A stretch of 64,000 nucleotides of DNA from Diplodia intermedia (Eukaryota; Ascomycota; Dothideomycetes; Botryosphaeriales; Botryosphaeriaceae): assembly GCA_021495925.1 (NCBI GenBank), contig JAKEKT010000043.1:124001-188000 (forward strand). The letters are read 5' to 3'. Below are positions 47,607-59,433 of the stretch, piece after piece (position 1 is the stretch's first letter; every line of letters begins with the position of its first letter). Below the pieces are notes generated by a model. That model was given only the letters and a program-made list of their open reading frames with translations, was not told the DNA's origin and searched no databases. Both the position numbers and the translations under genes were made by a program.

Positions 47607-49633
47607 ATGGCGACTACTGACAACTTGGGCTCAGTCCCTCCACACAACCACACCGAACCTCGAGACCACAACGAAGATGCCATCCAAGCCGCCGGCGAAA
47701 ATGTAGCAGCAGAACCCCGCACACCTGTCGGACTCCATGAAGTAGACAATGCTAGGGAAGCAGTTACAACAGACGTGGAGGCCGCAGCAGGGGAGCCACC
47801 CAAACCACCAATCCACTCGGTGTTTTCCAAGAAAACCAAGGTTCTCATCATCACCATGACTGCCATGGCCAGTTTCTTCTCTCCAGTCTCGGGTCAGATC
47901 TACCTGCCTGCCTTGAATACTCTGGCCAAAGAATTCCACGTCTCGCTAGCCGACATCAACTTCACCGTCACAAGCTACATGATCCTACAAGGCATAGCAC
48001 CCCTGTTCTTTGGCGACCTGGCAGACCAAGTCGGCAGACGACCAACCTATATCTGCTGCTTCACCATCTTCTTCTTCGCCAACCTGGGCCTGGCGCTGCA
48101 GCGTGACTACGCGGCGCTGCTGGTGCTCCGGGCCATGCAGAGTAGCGGCAGCAGCGGCGTCATCGCCTTGGGCAACGGCGTCATATCCGACGTAACCACT
48201 AGTGCAGAGCGTGGCGCCTACGTTGCCTGGGTTCAGATGGGAACCCAGCTTGGTCCCGCCCTTGGGCCTATCCTCGGCGGTGTCCTTGCGCAGTTTCTCG
48301 GATGGCCGTCCATCTTTTGGTTCTTGCTCATCAGTGGCGGCCTCTATCTCATCCTCTATATCATTCTCATCCCGGAAACGGGCAGGAATGTTGTCGGCGA
48401 CGGCTCGCTTCCGCCGCAGGGCTGGAACAAGTCCCTGCTAAACATCGTTGCGGAGCGCAGGCGTCAGAAGAACGGGCTCCAACGCACCGTTTCGCGGCAG
48501 GCCAAGCACGAGGAGAGCAAGCGACTGGCAGCGGGACGGCACCTTCGCTTTCCAAACCCATTTATGGCGCTGCGCATCGTCGTTGAGAAGGACGTCTCAC
48601 TGATACTACTAGCGCTCTCCATCCTCATGACGGGCTTCTTCTGCATGATCGTTCCCATGCCCAGTATCTTTGCCAGCACCTACGGCTTTAACGACCTTCA
48701 GATTGGTCTCTGCTACATGTTAGTACTGGGAACCTGTCTGACATGTATACTTCTTCCTCTGACTTGTATATAGACCTTTCTCAGCAGGCGCCATGGTAGG
48801 AAGTCTCGCCTGCGGCCGCTTCCTCGACCGCAACTTTCGCCGCGTCGCCGCAAAGCACGGCATCACCGTCGACCGCAAGCGCGCCAGCAGCATGCGCAAC
48901 TTTCCCATCGAGCGCGCCCGGCTCGAAATCATCTGGGCTCCGCTGATCGTCGGCAGCATATCGACGCTCATATGGGGCTGGGTACGTCGTCCTCATCCCT
49001 CCTCATCCAGCCCTTTCTTTCCGTATTTCCTCCCACCACCACCCACCCTCACTAACCCTGTCCTCCCTCCAGATCCTCCGTGCCCAAACCTCCCTCGCTG
49101 CCCCCCTCGTCATCCTCTTCATTGGCGGCGCCATGCTCTCGGGCACCATGTCGATGCTGATGACGCTGCTCGTCGACCTGTACCCGCAGCGCGCCAGCAC
49201 GGCCATGGCCGGCCTCAACCTCTGCCGCTGCTTCATGAGCGCCGCCGGCACCGCGTCCGTCGAATACATCATCCGCGCCTGGGGCCTCGGCTGGACGTAC
49301 ACGTTCCTTGGCTTGTTGATGCTGGTGTTTAGCGTGCCGCCGTTGGCGGTGGTGGTGTGGAGGGGTCCGGCGTGGCGGGAGGAGAGGTTTCTGAGGGTGG
49401 AGAGGAAGGAGCGGGAGAAGAAGGCGAAGGAAGAGCGAGAGAGTGCAGGTGGAGAGCAGCATGTAAGGCCGAATGGAGAAGAGAGGGGTGGTGGAGAGGA
49501 GCATATGCGAGAGGAGGAAGAGGAGAGGGTCAAAGGTCGTAGCAAGGCCGCGTCGACGGCTGAGGAGGAGGAGGACAGGGAAGTCGGACCGCAGCAGAAC
49601 GGCGGCGGTCCCAAGCCTGATAAAGGAGAGTGA
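47607..49633 (+). CDS. MFS drug:H+ antiporter-1 (DHA1, Qdr/Aqr-like) transporter
   Basis: This is a plasma-membrane exporter of drugs, organic acids or polyamines. Three exons (47607-48718, 48774-48981, 49073-49633) give 626 aa. A hydrophilic N-terminus of about 75 residues precedes 12 membrane segments. Loop 2-3 carries motif A as GDLADQVGRRPTY, and helix 5 carries antiporter motif C as LGPALGPILGG. The first segment has SGQIYLPAL, close to the DHA1 family pattern IYLPALP. A central loop of about 80 residues (ERRRQKNGLQRTVSRQAKHE) separates the halves, typical of Qdr-type proteins. After the last helix, about 95 charged residues rich in Glu, Lys and Arg form an unusually long tail. The specific substrate cannot be told. 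Confidence 0.93.
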
Positions 49634-52600
49634 AATACGATATGCGCAGTGATACGGCTCTTTATCTCGTCTTATACGAGGTCCGTTCGCTTAGTACTGC
49701 GGTAGGGATAAAAGCATCAAAGGGATAGTTGAAGCATGCATGGACGTATGGTAGTGCTGAGAAAAAATGAAGAAAAAATTTGGACCATGCTTTGAGCGCT
49801 TCACACTGGATTGGGGCACCTTTACAACCCGATTGCTTGGCGGTGATGGTGATGGCCTTCCTGACTTGCAAGTGCAGCAGTTGCGGGGCCCTGCACATCA
49901 TCACCCGCTCTCAACTCACACAAAGCCAATCTTTTCCCCAGCCAAGCAGCCGGGGCCTAGCCGTCGATCCCCAACGCATCATCATCAGGCGCGCAGGAAG
50001 CGGCAAGCGATGGGTGGGTGGCACGAAAAGTCAGGTTGGAATACGAACGGGGACACGAACAAGGCTTATCCGGAATCGGCAACGATCCATGCCCTTTCGC
50101 TGCAGGGAGCGAGTTTGGTGTGGAGATGGGATGGGATGATGGGAGGGGCGATCATATAGGTACGTATGTAGTTCGTCATCTTCTGTCGGCCGCCAGCGGG
50201 AGATCGGCGCGTTGTTCGTGACGTACATACCCGCCGGGAGGGAAGGAAAGGCGTTTGCGGGTGGGTCCTGGCGCTGCGAAATACGATGATTCCGACCTGG
50301 CGGGTCCCCGTCCCCCCGTGTACGTGACGCGGGGATTGGGTTGGTGTGTATGTATCTTGTGGAGAGGACTGCGAGGTGATGCCCATGTGACGCCTGTCGG
50401 TTTTCGAGCGATTGGAGCGACGGCGCTTGGACTGTTTTGTGTGTGGAGCGAGCGCTGTTGGATGTGTGGGTTGTTACTGTAATAGTAGATGGCAAAGTAG
50501 GAGAGGATCATGAACACCAAGCTTTCCCGCCGAACTAACATGGCGAATGTCTTTTTCTTCTTCTTCTTTTCCCCTCGTCTTTCTCAAAATTACGAACTCA
50601 TTTGTCCTCCCCAGCAACACCCGAAACTGCCCTTTTCCCAACCACACTCACCGCGCCACCCCCCTCCCCAAACCCCAGCATTCGCGCGCTCTCCACCGCC
50701 CACCGCGGCCACGGTCGTAGGTGAATTGGCCATCCCCGACTGCTCAAGCGGCCGCCACGGCCGCGACGCCATCCAGCCACGGCGGGTGACAAAAGAAATG
50801 CCCGCCCGCATCTGCCTCATAGGAAAATTCGACATGGGATGGGTAGTTGAATACGAGATCCGGAAATAAATGCGCGCAAAGACTTGCATTTATGTCCAGA
50901 TGTTGTATTTAACTGCCGATAAACATGATGATGCGGCATCTGTGTAAGGCGGATGCGGGTCGGTGGGCAGTTTCTTTTGTCACCCGCCGTGCAGCGGCGA
51001 AGTTGATGTAATATCGACTCGTTTGGTCGGCGGCCTGCGGTTGGCTGAAGCTGTTCCTGTTGTCGGTGTCCATGATATTGCGTTGTCGATGTTACGCAAG
51101 TAGGTGTTTGGGTGGAAGTATACGTGGGCGCGTTGCGGCTCCTCCGCAGACGACGGTGGCGCGGCGGTAAAGAGGACGTTCGTTGTACGTGTTGTCGCCG
51201 CCCTTGACGAAGGTGTGGTGGCGGAAGGCGGATAGAGAACCTGTCCGCGCTTTCGCCTGAGACGGCCGATTTCTTGGAATCTCCATCGAAGGCCTTGATG
51301 TTGTCTTGCACTCATTGGAGTGCGAGGGGCTGGCCGCGCAGGCTTAGATTCGTGCTTCCATCTCTTTGCAGCTCCTCTCCAGCAACGAAACTATGGCCAC
51401 CGTGGGGGTAATGCATGGAAACTCAAATGAATTCTTTCTTTTGACTCATGTTCGTAGGGTTCAAGGTGATGGGACTAGCATCATGACCCAGTCGTTTCGG
51501 ATTCAAAGCCTCCACTATGGACCTAGAGAAATACCGAGAGCTTGGAGTCGGTAGTCGTGCCGGCAGGGCGTTGGATGTTGAGTGCCAGGAAATGCCCGCT
51601 CGTTTCATTTTCAGATGGAAGAAACATGTCCGTGACGGAGCCCATGATTCATTCCATGATATCACTGACCTCCTGATATCTGGATTATGAGCATGACAAC
51701 AAGTTGCCGACGGCTTGAATCGTTCTACAAGCCTTAGTAATTTGTAGAGGCTTCGAGCAAAGGGAACCCTTATGAAGCGCTCTACCCCGGTGTCTGAAGA
51801 ACCAACCTCAGTTCCATTCTGAATGGTTACTACAGATGCGCTTTGTGGATCCGAGAGCTGGGCAGCTGTAGTTACAGTGAAGGCGCCCAGCAATAGTACC
51901 AAGAAATTTGACCAGAACGACGGATATAGTGGCGGAGCGAAGCGGTGCGGCTTGGGTCTGCGTCAACTTGCGATGCAGCGCGAAGGAGAGCGGAAGTCGG
52001 AGGGAGAATGAAGGTTGAAGGGAGCAACAACGATAAGGCAAAGGGTCGGTTGAGGCGATCGTAAAGGGCAGAGATCGGCGGCGGGCGCTTGTGGCTGCAT
52101 GGCTTCCGCGGCCCTAGCTTCCCTTCAATCACATCATCGCACCCCCGGATGCTGCAATCATCACCCTCACGCTGCCCATTTCCAAATGCCGACGCGCCAG
52201 ACGCGTAAGGCATCTTACTCTCGGCAGACAGAGGCCTTCGCGACCTGTGCCAACGCCTGTGCCAGCCACGCGTTGCTCCGGGTCCGGACTTGGCTGTGAT
52301 ACCTGGCAGTTGGTGAAGGGTTTCCGTCCATCTGACTCGCAAATCCCGCCGTTGCTCGCCATGGCGCGCCCATCGAGCCAAGGAAGAGGTTTCGGTACAA
52401 TCCTACCATGCCGAGCTGCGAACTCATTCAAGCATGCTTGTAATGAATGCTTCTCCTTTCTTCTACCATGCTCACCGAAGCTCCCAGGCTCTTATGTGGA
52501 TAGCCCCAGCAGTTGATCATCGGCCGCGAGTGCTGTACCCACGCGGCTCCAGACCGGAGCTTGCCTTGTCGCGGACACCAGTCCTGAGGAACTTGCCCCG

Positions 52601-53029
52601 TGTTTGCCTCTTTTACGGAGCACGTCATCGGAGAGGCCCACATTTGCCAGTCCTTCCCTCAGGAAGACCACGCGGTGAAGCCAAAATCCCACTTTGGCAT
52701 AACAGACTGCCGACGGATCATACGTGCGCACCCTTTAGCTGCGAAAAAATGGCTGCGAGGTACCCACAGCTGCCCGGCTTTGCGTCCCCGATTTTGTATT
52801 TGAACCGGAACTTCACTCCATAGTAGAGACAGCAAGTCTCAGGCATTCAACTCCCTTTCAGAGGAGGATTCGCCAACCCGGCTCTCTCTTTTCTCAGCAA
52901 GTCGTCGGCGCGTTCGCGCCACTGCTTTCGCTTGTTACCGGCACACCTTGTCCTGGTTCCTGCACTGTCGGCCTTGACTACCCGTCCGTCCCCTTTTCGC
53001 AATTTTGGCTTCCGATTCGCAATACCATC
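49634..53029. other. 3.4 kb spacer between DHA1 and ACS transporters
   Basis: Frames on both strands are short, mostly 60-170 codons, and resemble no family. Poly-pyrimidine DNA occurs near 50551-50580. I considered a gene remnant around 50980-51315 (-) but could not support one. The right end is the promoter of the ACS transporter. Confidence 0.5.
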
Positions 53030-54947
53030 ATGGAGTCGAAAATCCCGGATATCGAGGAGAACCCCTCGCCCGTCTACAGCAGTGAGAAGCCTACTGGCAG
53101 TGACAGCTATGCTTCTTCCGACCGCCAACCCGATTGGACGGATGAGGAGGAGAAGAAGTTGGTCCGCAAGATTGATCTGATCTTGATGCCCCTTCTGATT
53201 CTTCCATTCATTGCTCTTCAGCTCGACAGGGGCAACATGTTAGTCATTCCAAGCCGGTCTCCAGACCAATCATTGTGCTGACGAGCTTGCAGGGGCAACG
53301 CAGTAACCGACGGTTTCATGGTAAGCATCGTGCAACTGCCTCGCCGAGTTGCGATACTGACAAGCTACCAGGAAGATGTGGGAATCAACCAGGCCCAGTA
53401 CAACGTTGGCCAGCAGCTGCTTTCCGCAGGCATTGTCGTTTTGGAGGTCAGATTATCCCCGCAGTCACCAAGCACGCCATCGCCTTCCCGGAAGCTAATG
53501 CAGGTTGTAGATCCCGTCCAACCTTGTCTTGTATCGCCTCGGCCCACAGGTCTGGATTAGCTTTCAGATCTTCGCTTGGGGCCTCGTGGCTCTGTTTCAG
53601 GCATTCCAAAAAGGCCTTGGAGCTTATTTGGCTACCAGGCTCCTGCTTGGGTGGGTAAGCCGTACCCCGGCGTGTAGATGACGTGCTGACCCAAGACAGC
53701 TTGATGGAGGCTGGCTTCATCCCTGCGTCCCTTTACGCCATCACGACGTGGTACAGGACGAAAGAGATGAGCGTACGTTTTGCCATCTTCTTCTTCGGCA
53801 ACTACGTTGCCCAAGCGGCTTCTGGATTGATTGCCTTTGGCGTCCTTCACATGCGCGGAGTAGCTGGTCTGACCGGATGGCAATGGCTGTTCATCGTAAG
53901 TCACCCTATCGCAGAATTTACTTCGGTGGTGGCGAACTGACCTTGTTTTAGATTGAGGGCCTGTACACCGTCGTGGCCGGCGCGATTTACATGGCATTTT
54001 ACCCCAAGAGCCGAGACGATCCGGTTCCTTTTACCCGCATAACGTACTTCAACGAGAGAGAAAAGCACATCATTGCGCAGCGTGTCATCCTGGACGATCC
54101 AAGCAAAGTCACTGGAGCCCGGAAGACAATTTCAATGGAGGAGTTGAGATGGGCGGTGAGTCTTTTGTGCAATGTTCAAAGGACAACAACTGACGTGTGG
54201 CTTAGCTGTCGGACTGGACCATCTACCCCCACTGCCTCCTCACAATAGCCGCGCTCGCTCCATCATCCACGTACAGTAGCTACGGACCTAAGCAGATCAT
54301 TTCTTTCGGCTACGAGAAGCTCCAGAGCAACGCACTATACTCGATTGGGCTTTGGATCCAACTCTTTACCTCTCTGGGGTTCAGCTTCTGGGCGTAAGTG
54401 GAACACGGGACACGGAAAGTGACGGCTGGCTAACAATGAGCAGTGACAAGCTCAAGAAGAGAGGCATCCCCGTCGGCACTGCCTTGGCACTGTGGTGGGG
54501 CTTCAACCTCGGTGCATTGGTTGTGCGCCACTCGGACAATCACGGCAAGAGGCTTGCGATGATGATCATGGCTCTGGCCTTCTCCAACATTTGGCGTAAG
54601 TGACTTCGGGATCGACTTGACCTCAAATCCTGACAAATCACCTCGCAGACCCTCTCAACAGTTCGTGGCTCGCCATCAATGCGCGATCCCCGGCGGATCG
54701 AAGCATCAAAATGGCATGCATCGTCATGTCTGCCAACTTGGCTGGCATTGTCGGCAACCAGATCTTCCAGCCTTCCGACTCGCCCACATACACGGTCGGC
54801 CGCACCGTCAACGTGATACTGATTTCTGTGGCGCTGTTCTTCTGCTTGCTGCAGAACGGCTTGTACCGCGGGCTGAACATTCTCAACAAGAAGAAGATTA
54901 AAGCGGGCAAGGCCGGGGAGAATGAAGTCCGGAAGTACATGTTGTGA
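53030..54947 (+). CDS. MFS transporter, anion:cation symporter (ACS, Tna1/Dal5-like) family
   Basis: Relatives import nicotinate, allantoate, pantothenate, tartrate or similar carboxylates at the plasma membrane. The nine-exon model (53030-53238, 53293-53320, 53372-53446, 53511-53650, 53700-53895, 53952-54155, 54206-54393, 54444-54595, 54649-54947) keeps frame at every junction and gives 496 aa. Landmarks are the cytosolic KLVRKIDLILMPLLILPFIA, the LDRGNMGNA block in helix 1, EIPSNLVLYRLGPQVWISFQ, LLGLMEAGFIPASLY (compare LLGLAEGGFIPG), GWQWLFIIEGLYTV and SWLAINARSPADR. An exon of only 28 nt encodes GNAVTDGFM. The reading stops in KYML*, but a GTGAGT there would allow an alternative C-terminus (see findings). 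Substrate is unknown. Confidence 0.9.
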
Positions 54948-56350
54948 GTGCTTGGAGCAATGGATCTATTTCGAGGGAGAGACATGACTACTTGATGAAT
55001 TCGTAATGCAGCAATGCCACACCTTTTCCGTTTCAGCCACATGCAAAACATGCATACCCGTCTTCTCTGTCTTGCTTTCGCAACATGCACGCAGAGCGGT
55101 ACTTATACAACCGGGATTTCCAATACAGGTCAAGCTCGGCGGGCGGCGGCACACGGTTCACTACCGAGAGTCGAACGAACAGGCAGCTGTACGTAGGAGT
55201 GGTGCCAAGACTACCTAATCTCACAGCGCAGACGCCACCATCACTACGACCGATCCATCGGCTTCTGGACCCTTCCCGCCTGCGTTAAATCGCAGCCCGA
55301 CCCAACCACTTCAGCACCCTCCCAATACCACGCCAACGAGTGGTGAACGAGTCCGACGAGAGGGCGGTTCACTCGACGGCTCGTGGAGAGCACTGCCGGC
55401 ACCCACAGCCCCCGCCAAAAATAGCCCCATGGGCACGCGCTACGTAGCACGGGCCAAGTCTTGACGAACGAATGCGCCCACGAACCTTATCATCCTCCCA
55501 CGGCTTCTTGCCAAGACGTGCTTGTTCCTACCCACAAGTCATGCATCCTCATAGGGCTACTTGGCGCGGTATCAAGGTGCACCGACACTACCTCAGCCCC
55601 TGCCGCGTACGTGCTGGTGTCGTATCGGGACTCAGTGTTACCTAGCTAGGATACCAAGCAAATAAGCAGGAGGTGACATGCAATTTGCTTATACGTGTCC
55701 TATAAGGCCAAGGTACTCCAAGCGCTTATTGCCAACCTTTCGGCTCTGCTTGTATCTACACTGACTAAGCCGAGGAACTCTTACCAAGCGCGCTAATGAG
55801 CGCTCCTCCAGCGCTTGACCGCTCGCACGACACTCGAACCGCTTGCCGCTTTTCGGGAGAGCCCTGGTTACGAGGAAAGCTGTCTTACCTCTTTAGGCAA
55901 CAAGTCGAGTCAGCCGTAAGGATGTTCCCCAGACGGGAAAGGTGGCCGACATGTGACTACGGGCTTTTGCGGGCCTTTCACGATCAAGCTTTGGGCTTGA
56001 GGCTTGGGAGAGGCGTTCTCTCTCTCCCTCACCGTTTCTCAGGCAGCCTTCGGGAGATGGACGGCGCCAACTGAAGGCCCAGGCGCCCGTGTCCGGCGCC
56101 GGTACGCGGCGGTGGTGGTTTATTATCGTGAAGACCCCGCTTGCAGCCCGCTCGTTCGAAAGTTGGACCTTCGTTGGATGCGCGCTCGCGACTGAGTCCT
56201 ACCCTTCCAGTAGGAGTGACCTCACTTCTCCCCCAAACCCTCACCACCACCTCGCGTGCCTCGCCAGCACACCAACAGAGCGCGCGCGCGTGTCGCGTCC
56301 CCCTCACCTCCCTTCCTCTCCAGAGCGAGCGCACCACCCCTCCACCCACC
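54948..56350. other. Spacer between ACS transporter and LtrA-family gene
   Basis: This holds the possible extra last exon of the ACS gene (up to 55288) and then AT-mixed DNA leading into the LtrA gene promoter. No other gene is supported. Confidence 0.5.
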
Positions 56351-58701
56351 ATGGTCAACATCCCCTGGAAGCGCCGCAGCAAAAGCGGCCACCACACGTT
56401 CGTCCGCCCCTGCCCCCCACCTACCCCCCCACTAACCCACCACAGCCGCTCCCGCTCCCCCTCCCGCGAACGGCACTTCCACCCGCTCGTCCCCCTCGCC
56501 TCCAACCCCTGCGACGGCGCCGACTACGCATCCGCCGTCTTCTCGCAGCGGCACGAAGCGGCGCCGGACGAGCTGTGCTTCGACCTCTTCTTCGTCGCCA
56601 ACCTGGCGACCTTCACGGCGTACCACACGGTCGACGACGGCGCGTCGCTGGCCGCCTACGTCGGCTTCTTCGCCATCCTGTGGGCGACGTGGTTCCAGGT
56701 CACGCTGCACGACGTGCGCTTCGCGCGCGACAGCGTGTACGAGCGCGGGTGCAAGGTCGTGCAGTTCGGTGCGTTCGTCGGGTTGGCGTTGGCGGGGAGC
56801 AAGTTTGAGCCTGTGGAGAACGCGAGGGCGGGGGGAGAGGGAGGGAATGCGAATTTGAGGCTGTTGTGTTGGGTGCTTGTGCTGAGCCGCGTGCAGCTGG
56901 CGCTGCAGTATGTGTTTGTGGGGGTGGCGGTTGCGCGCAAGAGGTTCTCGAAGCTGTATCTCCCGCTCGGGCTGAATGTGGCGGTTTATGCGGGCGCGGC
57001 GGCGGCGTTTGGCGTGCTGGCGTTGGCGTTTCGTGAGGGCGAGGGCAAGGCGCGGCCGGGCGTGTATTGGGTGTGGTGGGTCGTGCTGTTCGTCGAGGGC
57101 GTGGGCACGATTGCGATTTCGTGCTGGTGGCGCATGTTGAGCTTCAAGAAGACGCATCTGGTGGAGCGCATGGGGCTGTTGACGTTGATTGTGATCGGGG
57201 AGGGCGCGATCGGGGTGACCAAGACGGTGAGCAAGATGATGGGCAAGACGGGCGTGGACTGGCAGGGGACGCTGCTGGTGGGGTGTATCGTCCTGACGCT
57301 GGTAAGTAGGGGAGGGGCTGATTCCTTTGCGCGGCGAGTGCGGTTGGCTGACTGGCGCTGCAGGTCTTCCTCTTCCTGACGTACTTCGACAACCAGCCCC
57401 ACGGCCACTACGGCACCATCCGCCAGCAGATCTGGGCGCTGCTGCACTTCCCCTTCCAGCTCGCCGTCGTCGGCGTCGGCGAGGGCAGCCAGCAGCTCGC
57501 GCTGGCGCGGTACATCATCAACAGCATCGCCAAGTTCAAGCACAAGATCGTGCAGTACTGCGTCGACGACGGGCTGGAGGGCGACGCGCTGGTGGAGAAG
57601 CTGAGCGCCGCCATCAAGTACTACCAGCTGGACAAGAAGCCCGAGTGCTACCGGCAGGTGATGGAGATCAAGGCGGCACTGACCGAGCTGCGCAACGCGA
57701 CGGGCATCTGCGCCGCCGCCCACACCTCCCCGTCGTCCGACTGGCCGCACGCCTACCCGCGCGCCTTCGAGGCGCTCGTGACCAAGGTCGGCAGCGGCAT
57801 CACCATGTCGACGGGGATGAAGATGCCGGCGGACGCGGAGCCGTGGGCGGTGCTGCAGCACTCGTGGCGCGTCGTCTACATCTACTACTGGTCCGCGCTG
57901 TTCGTCGTCTTCGCGTGCCTGATCGCCTTCCTGGCGCTGATCCGCGCGCGCCGCGCCCGCTTCGACCTCTTCGACGCCACCAGCATCGGCGGCCGCGTCG
58001 GCATGCTCGCCCTCTGCCTCTTCTTCGGCTGCGTCGGCCTCGCCGCCCGCCAGTCGGCTTCCGCCAGCGACAGCGACGAGTACTACGACTACGACGACGG
58101 CCACCGCCACCACGAGATCTACCGCCGCTTCCTGGCTAGCGGCCTCGTGCTGCCGACCGGCACGCTCATGCTCGGCGTCGCCCTCGCCGTCGACCACGTC
58201 GCGCGCGCCGTGTGCAACTGGCGGCTGCGCAGGCAGGGCTACGAGCAGCCGCCGCTGATGCTGGTCGAGTCGCCGGCGGGAGAGCACCACCACCACCACC
58301 ACCATGTCACGCACAACCGGAACGGCAGCAACGTGAGCAGCAGCGGCGGCGGCGGGAAGACGATGGCGGCGGGCGAGGCCGACGACATCGACGAGGTGCT
58401 GGCCAAGCGCCGCGCCTTGGTGCGCGAGAGCAGGGCCGTCGGCTTCAGGAGGCAGGAGGCGCCGCGGCCGTCGAGCGCGATATACCTGCTGGGCAACTTC
58501 GCGGCCGGGCTGTCGAGCGTGGGCGATGTCGAGCGGCAGCAGGGGGATGGCGGTGGCGGTGGGCACGCGCGGTCGAGCAGTGGTGCGACGTTGACGAATC
58601 CGCCGTCCGGGGGTAGTGATGGGGGGAGTCTGGAGAGCATCGAGACGGGGTATTTTGGACCGAGGTTTTATGGCCGCCGCGAGGATGAAAGTGAGGATTA
58701 G
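56351..58701 (+). CDS. LtrA (low temperature requirement A) family membrane protein
   Basis: The family is named from a Listeria gene needed for growth in the cold; its biochemical role is unknown, and it occurs sporadically in fungi. The three-exon model (56351-56397, 56446-57301, 57364-58701) gives 746 aa. The start has a strong context (accATGg). The LtrA signature block DELCFDLFFVANLATFTAYH is followed by multiple membrane helices, WWRMLSFKKTHLVERMGLLT and IGEGAIGVTKTVSKM. The second half adds a fungal-type extension of about 450 residues with further membrane helices, a His-rich segment (seven consecutive His, CAC repeat near 58286) and a Gly/Ser-rich end. Intron 1 is only 48 nt, has GTTCGT, a CTAAC branch site and CAG, and removing it keeps the frame, so a retained-intron isoform would also be open. 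The second intron (57302-57363) is ordinary. Function cannot be inferred. Confidence 0.88.
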
Positions 58702-59433
58702 TTTTGCGTGGGCTGGGTGGGGCGTTTACTGGGCGCTTTCTACAAAAGCTGGCGAGAGGGCCAACACGAGTGTGTCGGCTTCTTGCCGTTTCGAATCGGA
58801 TGTCTACTATGCTGCCATGGCCAGCGCTCGGCCGAGAACCCGGGCTGGTTGGTGAGTTCGTTGCGACAAGTTGAGTCTGCTCGTACGTCCGCAATCAGGA
58901 CATGAACCAGCGTTGTTTTACGGACGCAAAGGACTGCGGTGCGCGATTGGACCTAAAAAGGCGTCAGTACTGGGGTCCATCCCGGCAAGGCGGGGAAGTT
59001 CGCCTACCACGCCTATTCCAGCAGCCCTCCCGCTATCACTCATCGCCATGCCAATCCACGCAATCCGGGTCCGGTGCGGCTCTCAACACTGCAACCCGCC
59101 GGAGCCAAGGAGTCTCGGCTCGGCAGTGCACCTTGATTTGATCGCATCGTCCGATCAAGAATGGGAGGGCGGAAGCTTGATATCTGCAGCATGCCCACCC
59201 CAGCTTATCAACGACCAATGATGGCCGATCACCTGCCGTGTAGTGACTCGCCGTCCCGCCGTCAAATGCTCAACACGGAAGACGGTATCTGCTGCGGCAA
59301 ACACGCACCTCCGGGCCACACCCTTGCCAGTGAAGATGGACCCCTACAAAAACGCCCTCTCTTCCCCTGCCCGAGACCGCCGCGTCCCGTTGCGACGACA
59401 CAGCAGACACCCTCGTGTCACAAACCGCCAACC
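58702..59433. promoter_or_regulatory. Spacer: LtrA 3' flank and ACS transporter promoter
   Basis: These 732 bases hold the 3' flank of the LtrA gene and the presumed promoter of the second ACS transporter. An in-frame ATG at 59191 and others upstream of 59434 exist, but the chosen start has better context and avoids an unusual leader. No other gene is seen. Confidence 0.45.

Noticed and set aside
50980..51315. Possible gene remnant on the minus strand
   Set aside because: Translations in three frames contain a few protein-like strings, but none matched a family I can name, and no consistent frame or splice model exists.
56986..58566. 526-codon minus-strand frame opposite the LtrA gene
   Set aside because: It is antisense to the recognised LtrA coding sequence, an artefact of high GC at third positions.
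58900..59000. Possible tRNA-like segment
   Set aside because: No complete cloverleaf or T-loop consensus could be built.
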